A stretch of 64,000 bases of DNA from Jaenimonas drosophilae (Eukaryota > Euglenozoa > Kinetoplastea > Trypanosomatida > Trypanosomatidae), in the NCBI GenBank assembly GCA_030849065.1, contig JASAON010001600.1:16242-80241 (forward strand), given 5' to 3'. How positions within the stretch are numbered: position 1 is the stretch's first letter; each line of letters begins with the position of its first letter. Position numbers and translations under genes: made by a program. The notes below the pieces were generated by a model. The model was not told where the DNA came from. It ran no database searches and saw only the letters and a program-made list of their open reading frames with translations. Shown in pieces: positions 57,380 through 64,000 of the stretch.

Positions 57380-59365
57380 CTAATGCCGCTGGCGTTCATC
57401 TGCAGGTTCCGGCTCTCCGTCATTGGAGCTGGTGCCCAAGACAACCTTCTTCACGTCTTGCTCTAACCCCTCATCCTCCACCACAATCTTGCCATCGGGG
57501 TCAATTCGGTCGCAAATGCGTGCACCAGGAATAAGAAGAAATACAAGAGGGATTTGCAGAAGCGGCAGAATGAGGTGGCCCACAACAATCAGCCACGGAA
57601 GGTTGCTGAAGTCGTAGGGGATGCTACCGGTATTCACGGGCCACGCAAAGTCCATCAACAAGGTACCAATCTCACCCGCCATGGTGTGGCCCAGGTTGCA
57701 GAAACCGGCAATGAGAGCATAGACGGTACTCTCGGAGCCACGAGGGCAGAGCTGTGACACGAGTACAATCATGGGCATCCAGTTAAGCATGTAGGCCACC
57801 TGATACACGACGGCGTCACCCCAAATGTAGGTGAGGTGGTCAGGAATACCAACATCCACATTCCAGCGCTTCACCATGATGAGATCAAAGATGGAGCCTG
57901 CCACCATCATGAAGACCGTGATGATGAAGGTGAGGCGGTACGTGCGCTTGGCAAAGATGTAGGGGAACATGGAGATAGCCACTACAGCAGCCAAATTGCC
58001 AATGGCGGAGCTGGTGGTGTTGTAGAAGAAGTAGCTGAAGTGGGGTCCACGAGGGTACTCACTGTCAGTGGCCACGTAGAAGGTCTGCAAGGGTCCAGTG
58101 AGATTGACGTACAACATCTGGTTAAGGAACACGTAAAGACTGGCACGAGCCACAACGGGGGGAAGTGCCCAGAAAGACGTGAATCCAAGGACGAGACATA
58201 CACCCAAGCAAACGCCAAAGAGAGGCCAGGTGCTGCCGTTGATGGTAGCGATGACCGTGGCAATGACGCCAACGGTCATGACGATGGAGTAGAGGGTGAG
58301 GCGGTAGTTGGTCAGGAGCACATCGCGGTTGAACTCAATCATACCACACATGCAGGATGGAATATGAAGATCATCATCCTCCTCCTCCTCCTCCTCCTCA
58401 ACGGATGGTCCATGGGGGTTGGAGAAACCAATGACATCTTCTTCCACCTCACCCGTGAAGTCCTGTGGCAGATCCAGCGTCTTGACGGGGGTATCAATTG
58501 TGGGCTCGTTCGTCTCCTTGGCGTCCAGGCGGTTGGCTACTCGGTCAGCAAGACGCTCCTCGCGGTTTGTCCGCTCACCAAACCAATTGATGACGTAGAA
58601 GGGAAGAGTGATGATCATGCAACCTGCCGCAACATACGGCCCAACTTGCTCCATCCCACCATCAGATAGTGGACCCTGAATGAAAGCGGCAACAATACCT
58701 CCCACACTGAGAATCCACCACAGAGAGGACAAGAGTGCAGGACCAGCAACGGGGTAGCGCCGCATGAGACGGCTGTACATGCCCTCGGAGAGAATGTCCA
58801 AGTTGGCTTGACCATATCCGGCCAAGAAGGCAAATGCAGCGGCAACGGAGCTGTAGCTGTTGTTAGCCGGGAGGCAACCAAAGAGGACACAGCAGACGGT
58901 TCCGAGGATGCAGGAGAGTACCATGTACCAACGCTTGGTGTAGTGAAAGAGAGGGAAGCTGTCAGCAATCAAGGCTGTGAAGGGCTTGATGGACCAGCCC
59001 ATGAAGGCCACGTTGTTGAAACGCTGGAACTGCATGGCCGTACACTTGTAGTGGTTCACGAACATGGGCTGAGAGGCGTTCTGCAGGATGTTGTAAGCCA
59101 GTCCTTTGCTGAGGAACTCCGTGAAGTCCAGTGTGAAGACAAACTTGGGACCGTAGCACTCAATGGCAGGACCAAAGATGGGGACGTAGCGTGTCCAGGC
59201 AAACTTACCACCGCAGGCCTTGTACATCTTGTGGCTATCCGGATGAACTGGACGCGGCTCCACGGACTCCTCAGCGGTGTGGGCCGCTTCGGCGTGATGG
59301 ATGCTATGCTCATCATCTGGGATGAGCACAGGAAGAGAGATGGTGCTAGCGGCTACTCGGATCAT
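57380..59365 (-). CDS. FBT: Folate/biopterin transporter family protein FBT-6
   Basis: A complete BT1-family carrier of 661 residues. The frame runs open far upstream, into the end of FBT-7, but the ATG at 59365 gives MIRVAASTISLPVLIPDDE, matching FBT-4 and FBT-5, and a pyrimidine tract with AG (59466-59492) sits between. Landmarks: AEAAHTAEESVEPRPVHPDS, CGGKFAWTRYVPIFGPAIE, YGPKFVFTLDFTEFLSKG, MGWSIKPFTALIADSF, FHYTKRWYMVLS and NLDILSEGMYSRLMRR. The central loop has a Glu/Asp run (VEEEEEEEDDDLHIPS). It is a mosaic: 179 bases near the 3' end are identical to FBT-5, while 167 bases in the middle are identical to FBT-4 and differ from FBT-5. Family role: pterin or folate uptake, inferred. Confidence 0.92.
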   Translation of the reverse strand: MIRVAASTISLPVLIPDDEHSIHHAEAAHTAEESVEPRPVHPDSHKMYKACGGKFAWTRYVPIFGPAIECYGPKFVFTLDFTEFLSKGLAYNILQNASQPMFVNHYKCTAMQFQRFNNVAFMGWSIKPFTALIADSFPLFHYTKRWYMVLSCILGTVCCVLFGCLPANNSYSSVAAAFAFLAGYGQANLDILSEGMYSRLMRRYPVAGPALLSSLWWILSVGGIVAAFIQGPLSDGGMEQVGPYVAAGCMIITLPFYVINWFGERTNREERLADRVANRLDAKETNEPTIDTPVKTLDLPQDFTGEVEEDVIGFSNPHGPSVEEEEEEEDDDLHIPSCMCGMIEFNRDVLLTNYRLTLYSIVMTVGVIATVIATINGSTWPLFGVCLGVCLVLGFTSFWALPPVVARASLYVFLNQMLYVNLTGPLQTFYVATDSEYPRGPHFSYFFYNTTSSAIGNLAAVVAISMFPYIFAKRTYRLTFIITVFMMVAGSIFDLIMVKRWNVDVGIPDHLTYIWGDAVVYQVAYMLNWMPMIVLVSQLCPRGSESTVYALIAGFCNLGHTMAGEIGTLLMDFAWPVNTGSIPYDFSNLPWLIVVGHLILPLLQIPLVFLLIPGARICDRIDPDGKIVVEDEGLEQDVKKVVLGTSSNDGEPEPADERQRH

Positions 59366-60164
59366 GTTCAATGCTGTCTCAGTGTGTGTGTGTGTGTGGT
59401 GCGTGAGCCGAAGGATGATGTGTATGCGTTGGTCACAAGCTCCACTGTGTGTCTTGTTTTTGTGGGGCTGAGTAGAGGAGAAGGGGGAGGATACAACGGT
59501 GGTGGTGGATACCGTGTGAATGAAGAGGAGAACATGACAGGAGTTGATGAAGGCGTTTTTATGTTGTGTGTGTGTGTGTGATTTCGAGCAACAACAACAG
59601 TACCCACTCATGAGAGTAGAGCAGTGCTGGACAGCAGCCCTATCAATTCTCTGACGAAGAAGAGGTTTCTTGATGCGGCTGGCAGCAGTGATGAACCAGC
59701 ATCTCAACTCCGCCCCAAAGTGGCAGGAGCATGCCCAGCAAAGGCAACAAAAAAAGAAGGTATCCAGCCTCAGAATAGAAGGAGCGATAGGGAGTCCACG
59801 GATATGGAGCCCCACATCAACATCAACAATTGGAGCGTAAGCTACTAATGTCTGCACGTGTTGGGTTTGTGAGCCAGGATAGGGGGCGACGTCACCCAAG
59901 AGTAAGAAAGAAGGGTGCAGCAACCTTCTGTGTGTATCATTGACTTTCCAAGTGGACAAGCAGGCAGGTATACCACTGCTGCATGTATCCTCTACACAGC
60001 AAAGAAGCAAACCTCTGACTGCAGTTTGTACCAAATGAGGGAAGTCATCCAGTGTCATCACAAAAACAAAACCAGAACAAACCACAACAGAGAACAAGGA
60101 CACTTGGTGAGAGGTTCCACACACGCATGAAGATGTCGCAGCCACTACTACCCAGGTTGCTTTC
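59366..60164. other. Spacer between FBT-6 and FBT-7
   Basis: The shortest spacer of the array (0.8 kb), with (GT)n at 59382-59397 and 59567-59580. No homology to the other spacers is obvious except around the acceptor. No gene seen. Confidence 0.6.
59466..59492 (-). promoter_or_regulatory. Predicted trans-splice acceptor for FBT-6
   Basis: CCTCCCCCTTCTCCTCTACT-type tract on the minus strand, then AG at 59467-59466, about 100 bases before the ATG at 59365. Confidence 0.5.
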
Positions 60165-62132
60165 TTACTTCTCCATGGAGGTGCACGTGAAGTTCTCCAC
60201 ATCTTGTTCTCCGGTGGGGGCGTCATGGAGGTCGTCGCGGGCAATCTCCTCGAGGACTTGCCCATCCTCCTCCTCATCTTCTCCCATCACCACGTTACCG
60301 TGCGTGGAGCATAGGCTGTCGGAGATACGGGCATCTGGTATCAGAACAAAGACACTTGGAATGAGCAACAGTGGCAGCAACAGGTGGCCAACCACAATGA
60401 GCCATGGAAGATGGGTAAAGTCATAGGGCCTGACCGAGGTCTTCACTGGCCAAACAAAGTCCATCAACAAGGTACCAATCTCTCCCCCCATAGTGCTCCC
60501 CAGGTTGGAGTAGCCGGCAAGGAGGGAGTAGATGGTGCTCTCTGACCCACGGGGGCAAAGCTGCACGAGAAGGAGGACGACGGGAATCCAGTTCAGCAAG
60601 TAGCCAACCTGGTACACAACAGCATCACCCCAAATGAAGGTAATATGGTCTGGAACACCGACACGGCGGTTCCAACGCTTCACCATGATGAGGTCAAAGA
60701 TAGAACCAGTAATGATGATGATGGTGGTGAGAATGAAGGTAAAACGGTATGTACGCTTGGCAAAGACATAGGGAAAAATGGACGCGGCAATGAGGGCGGC
60801 CACGTTGCCAATGGCTGAGCTGGTGGCGTTGTAGAAGAAGTAGCTGAAGTGGGGGCCAGGAGGGTACTCCTCTTCGGTAGCAACGTAGAAGGTCTGCAAG
60901 GGGCCAGCAAGGTTGACGTAGAGGGTTTTGATAAGAAAGACGTAGAGGCCAGCCTTGGCAACAATAGGGGGAAGCGCCCAAAAGGACATGACGCCCAAAC
61001 TCCCCGTCACGATGCAGCATGTGACTAGCAAGGGCCAGGTGCTGCCGTTTATGGTGGCAATCACCGTTGCCACCACACCCACTGTCAGTGAAACGGCATA
61101 GATAGTACACCGAGGATGACGGAGTAGGGCATCATGGTTGATCTCCAGTGCCCCTCTGCACACTGAGTGAAAAAGAAGATTGTCTTCAGTAACATCGTCG
61201 TCGTCTTCATCGGCACCTCGATGAGACGTAGCCACACTGCTATTCACTGGCGGTGAGTCGTCCTTCACCACCACAAAATCTCGTTCCATGGGATGCACAC
61301 GCATATCATCTTCCAAGGTTGCCCGTCGATCCGCCATGCGTTCCTCGCGGTTGGTCAGCTCACCAAACCAATTGAAGATGAAGAAGGGAAGGGCCGCAAG
61401 CATGCATGCACCGGCAACAAAGGCACCAACCTGCTCCATTCCTCCATCAGACAGAGGACCTTGAATGAAGGCGGCAATGATGCCTGCCACACTCAGCATC
61501 CACCACAGGGAGGACACCAGCGCAGGGCCGGCAGCAGGGTAGCGCCGCATGAGACGGCTGTACCAGCCTTCAGAGAGGATGTCCAGGTTGGCCTGTCCGT
61601 AGCCGGCCAAGAAGGCCATGGCTGCTGCTGTAGCTGCACTGCTGTGGCTACCAGGAAGGCAACCAAAGACAATAGAACCAGCACCACCAATTAGACAGGA
61701 GAGTACCATGTACCAACGCTTGGTGTAGTGAAAGAGGGGGAAGCTGTCGGAGATGAGGGCGGTGAAGGGTTTGATGGACCAGCCCATGGACGCCACATTG
61801 TTGTAGCGTTGGTACTCCATGGCCGTACACTTGTAGCGGTTGACGAACATGGGCTGAGAGGCGTTCTGCAGAAGGTTGTAGGCAAGACCTTTGCTGAGGA
61901 ACTCCGTGAAGTCCAGGGAGAAGACGAACTTTGGGCCATAACACTCCACAGCAGGGCCAAAGATGGGGACGTAGCGCGTCCAGGCAAACTTACCACCACA
62001 CATCTTGTACATCTCGTGGCTGTCTGGGTGTACAGGCCGTGGTTCCACCGACTCCTCCGCGGTGTAGACCGGAGCTACCCACGGTGACAGTGGCTCACAT
62101 AGATGACTAATGGATGCCCCCCTGGCCTCCAT
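60165..62132 (-). CDS. FBT: Folate/biopterin transporter family protein FBT-7 (first in transcription order)
   Basis: A complete BT1-family carrier of 655 residues starting at the ATG at 62132. From residue 24 it follows its sisters (TAEESVEPRPVHPDS, CGGKFAWTRYVPIFGPAVE, YGPKFVFSLDFTEFLSKG, MGWSIKPFTALISDSF, FHYTKRWYMVLS, NLDILSEGWYSRLMRR), but the first 23 residues (MEARGASISHLCEPLSPWVAPVY) are unlike the ISLPVLIPDDE start of FBT-4/5/6. The central loop differs too (MRVHPMERDF, HRGADEDDDDVTEDNLLFHSVCRGALE). The leader is very short: AG 13 bases before the ATG. It shares a 46-base identical patch with non-adjacent FBT-4 (60854-60899 versus 51095-51140). Pterin or folate import is inferred. 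Confidence 0.92.
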   Translation of the reverse strand: MEARGASISHLCEPLSPWVAPVYTAEESVEPRPVHPDSHEMYKMCGGKFAWTRYVPIFGPAVECYGPKFVFSLDFTEFLSKGLAYNLLQNASQPMFVNRYKCTAMEYQRYNNVASMGWSIKPFTALISDSFPLFHYTKRWYMVLSCLIGGAGSIVFGCLPGSHSSAATAAAMAFLAGYGQANLDILSEGWYSRLMRRYPAAGPALVSSLWWMLSVAGIIAAFIQGPLSDGGMEQVGAFVAGACMLAALPFFIFNWFGELTNREERMADRRATLEDDMRVHPMERDFVVVKDDSPPVNSSVATSHRGADEDDDDVTEDNLLFHSVCRGALEINHDALLRHPRCTIYAVSLTVGVVATVIATINGSTWPLLVTCCIVTGSLGVMSFWALPPIVAKAGLYVFLIKTLYVNLAGPLQTFYVATEEEYPPGPHFSYFFYNATSSAIGNVAALIAASIFPYVFAKRTYRFTFILTTIIIITGSIFDLIMVKRWNRRVGVPDHITFIWGDAVVYQVGYLLNWIPVVLLLVQLCPRGSESTIYSLLAGYSNLGSTMGGEIGTLLMDFVWPVKTSVRPYDFTHLPWLIVVGHLLLPLLLIPSVFVLIPDARISDSLCSTHGNVVMGEDEEEDGQVLEEIARDDLHDAPTGEQDVENFTCTSMEK

Positions 62133-64000
62133 CGCTGTTGTACGCTATGGGGTAGAGTCAAGAAGAAGTAGAAGAGATTTGGAGTAGCAGTTGGTAGTCC
62201 ATAGCGATGAAGTTGTATGTGTGTGTGTGGCATACCACCACGGGTACGTCTCTCACCACCACGTCGTTGTTGTTCCTTGCCCGACATCCGGTCGAGGGCT
62301 AATATTATCCATTGGGAGCACATGAGGATCTGCGTTTTTTTTTGGGGTAGCAGGGCTTGACGATATGGAGGTAGGAATCCCATCGCACCGCTGACAATAT
62401 TCGTCATCATCTTCACGTGTGTGTGCGCGCGTGGTCTGACTTCCAACATCATCGTAGACTCAAGAGAGGAAAACAATGACAGGCAAGTACATACACGCGC
62501 AACACAAAGACGTAAACGAACATAGTTTTCTTCTTTGCTTCTCTTTTTTTTTCCGTTTTCTTTGTTATAAATGGAGAAGATCAGGACGAAGTTATCCATT
62601 CCTGCGGAGGGTCCCCCCAAACGCACAACCCTTGACAGAGAGAGGAGGACTGTGAAGGAGGGGGACCACACCCGTGCAAGGAGACGGAGCAGCAAGAGCG
62701 TAGGGAGACCAGAAGAAGTAGATCCATGAGCGATTGACCACTTCCTCGTCTTCCACCCAACGAATGGTTTTCTTTTTGTGTTGTAGTTTTTGTTTTGTGG
62801 GAATTGCACGCCTTACACACCTCCCAGAATGAAGGCCTGGGAGGGGTCTTCGGCCTGCGCACGCATGATCGTGCACAGACGTTTGGTGCTATAATTTTTT
62901 TTTCTTTTGGCAAGGACGAGTATATGAATGATGTGGATTCACCGTGAAGAGGTATGCTTCATACTCAGCTCCATGGAGTGCGCACACACAAGCCCAAAAA
63001 CAACAGACTTGCCGTGTGTGTGTGTGTGCAACGTGCGTATATGGGGTTTCCTCAAATGTGCCCGCCGTTACCGGAATGTGCGTGTGCAGGAAAAGGCTGA
63101 AGTGCGCTCGTGCTCGTTGAGAGAATGGTGCAGGGAGGGGACCCAAGTGGTCATGACAGATGTGTTGGGTCCTCCATCTCAGCATATCCCAAACCGCTAC
63201 GCCCTCCACGATTCTGTTATTAGTTTGTGACCAGACTTTTCATACCTTCCCAACGACTTCATCTTCACGCATCAAGATTCTGACGGCACACCCTGTCAAT
63301 GCACCTGTACCATGTGGTCTCCTGTGGTGCGATGTTTCTAGACGCGACGCTGCCATGGGGGAAACTTCCCCACCCCCCCGTCTGTTGTCAACGCTACACC
63401 ATCAAGTCCGGAGCACATCCCACACTATGGAGGAGGTGGACCGTCATGAACGTTTTCTGTGGCGCATAAAATGAATGACATACAGGGGATTGGTGACGAG
63501 GGAAGTACCACTTCCAAGCAACAGGTCCAGAGAGCGAAAAGAACAACAACAAAGCAAAAAAAAGAGAATCTGAAACAATCACCACGCGGGTGGGGACATC
63601 TCATCCCCTGTTTGTCGCATGAGCAACAACAATCACAACACAAAAACCGGAAAGACACGTGACAGAGTGAGGAGATATCAACATAACTGAACTACACACA
63701 TCTTCATCAGCTTCTTGCATATTTCGATCCATCACGGCCACCATGAACATGGCTTACCTACGGCAAAGCCCCTACGTATCAAGCGAGGAGGCTGGGAAGA
63801 GGCAGTGCAGGAGCACCGTACGTACAACCCGTTGGCTCCTCTAAAAAAAGAAGAGTATGATACTGTAGTCTGGACAATCCGCTGCCGTGCTGTGTCTGTG
63901 TGTTGTGTGTGTGTGTGTGTGTGAGAACAACGACGACAACAAGCAAACAAAGATAAACAAAGATAAGAGCGCGAGGGATGATGTGCTGCACAAGTGGGGA
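62133..64000. other. Non-coding flank upstream of the transporter array
   Basis: 1.9 kb with poly-T runs on the + strand (62336-62344, 62545-62553), (GT)n near 62215, 63016 and 63905-63922, and A-rich tracts. A 244-residue minus-strand frame (62075-62809) runs into FBT-7 out of frame and has no domain. I see no gene, tRNA or other RNA. Confidence 0.6.
62145..62180 (-). promoter_or_regulatory. Predicted trans-splice acceptor for FBT-7
   Basis: CTCTTCTACTTCTTCTTGACTC-like tract on the minus strand, then AG at 62146-62145, only about 13 bases from the ATG at 62132. Confidence 0.45.

Larger units (their letters stand above)
38377..62132 (-). repeat. Tandem array of seven folate/biopterin transporter paralogues
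   Basis: Seven complete, same-strand copies with spacers of about 0.8-1.7 kb and one of 3.0 kb. Similarity groups them as FBT-4/5/6 (closest), FBT-7 near them, FBT-2/3 as a pair, and FBT-1 as the most divergent. Spacers between FBT-4/5 and FBT-5/6 are also related. Confidence 0.9.

Noticed and set aside
59366..60277. Upstream extension of the FBT-6 frame by about 300 residues, overlapping the end of FBT-7
   Set aside because: The extension reads microsatellites, crosses a likely splice acceptor and overlaps another gene out of frame. The sisters start at the ATG equivalent to 59365.
62075..62809. 244-residue minus-strand frame upstream of FBT-7
   Set aside because: Overlaps the FBT-7 start out of frame, spans its splice acceptor, and has no domain.

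Overview
The window looks like nuclear DNA from a kinetoplastid flagellate. All recognisable genes are uninterrupted by introns and lie on the minus strand, as in one directional polycistronic transcription unit. Almost every gene is preceded, on the sense (minus) strand, by a pyrimidine-rich tract and an AG a short distance before the ATG, which is the layout of a spliced-leader trans-splicing site. The products match kinetoplastid families: a glycosomal-type glycerol-3-phosphate dehydrogenase, a TDY-type MAP kinase closest to LmxMPK1/TbMAPK2, a PIF1-like helicase, and an amplified folate/biopterin (BT1-family) transporter array. A free-living bodonid such as Bodo is a reasonable guess because of the giant surface protein and the transporter amplification, but the species is inference. 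Coding DNA is GC-rich; spacers are long, poorer in GC and full of (GT)n, (TTG)n, (GAT)n and poly-A tracts.

Region by region, low to high coordinates (opposite to transcription): 1-1339 is non-coding flank; 1340-2419 encodes NAD-dependent glycerol-3-phosphate dehydrogenase; 3521-23182 is one 19.7-kb frame for a 6,553-residue type I membrane protein with about 48 divergent two-cysteine modules of roughly 120 residues, three modules of a second type, one transmembrane segment and a 330-residue proline-rich tail. After a 3.4-kb spacer (holding a possible 85-residue gene) come the MAP kinase (26561-27712), a PIF1-like helicase (28618-31368), an unrecognised 658-residue protein (31800-33776), a small ZNF706-like zinc protein (34257-34508) and a BCS1-type mitochondrial AAA ATPase (34820-36289). 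A second possible small gene (71 residues, one membrane segment) lies in the next spacer.

From 38377 to 62132 seven tandem paralogues of the folate/biopterin transporter family occupy about 24 kb, called FBT-1 to FBT-7 here in coordinate order (FBT-7 is transcribed first). FBT-4, -5 and -6 form a recent subgroup whose spacers are also duplicated and whose coding sequences share long identical patches in a mosaic pattern, pointing to gene conversion. FBT-2 and FBT-3 form another pair. The last 1.9 kb is non-coding.

The genes are not a single pathway: kinetoplastid transcription units mix functions. The transporter array is the one functional cluster, presumably giving high dosage or several substrate specificities for pterin/folate uptake in a pterin-dependent organism. 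The most unusual object is the giant repeat protein.
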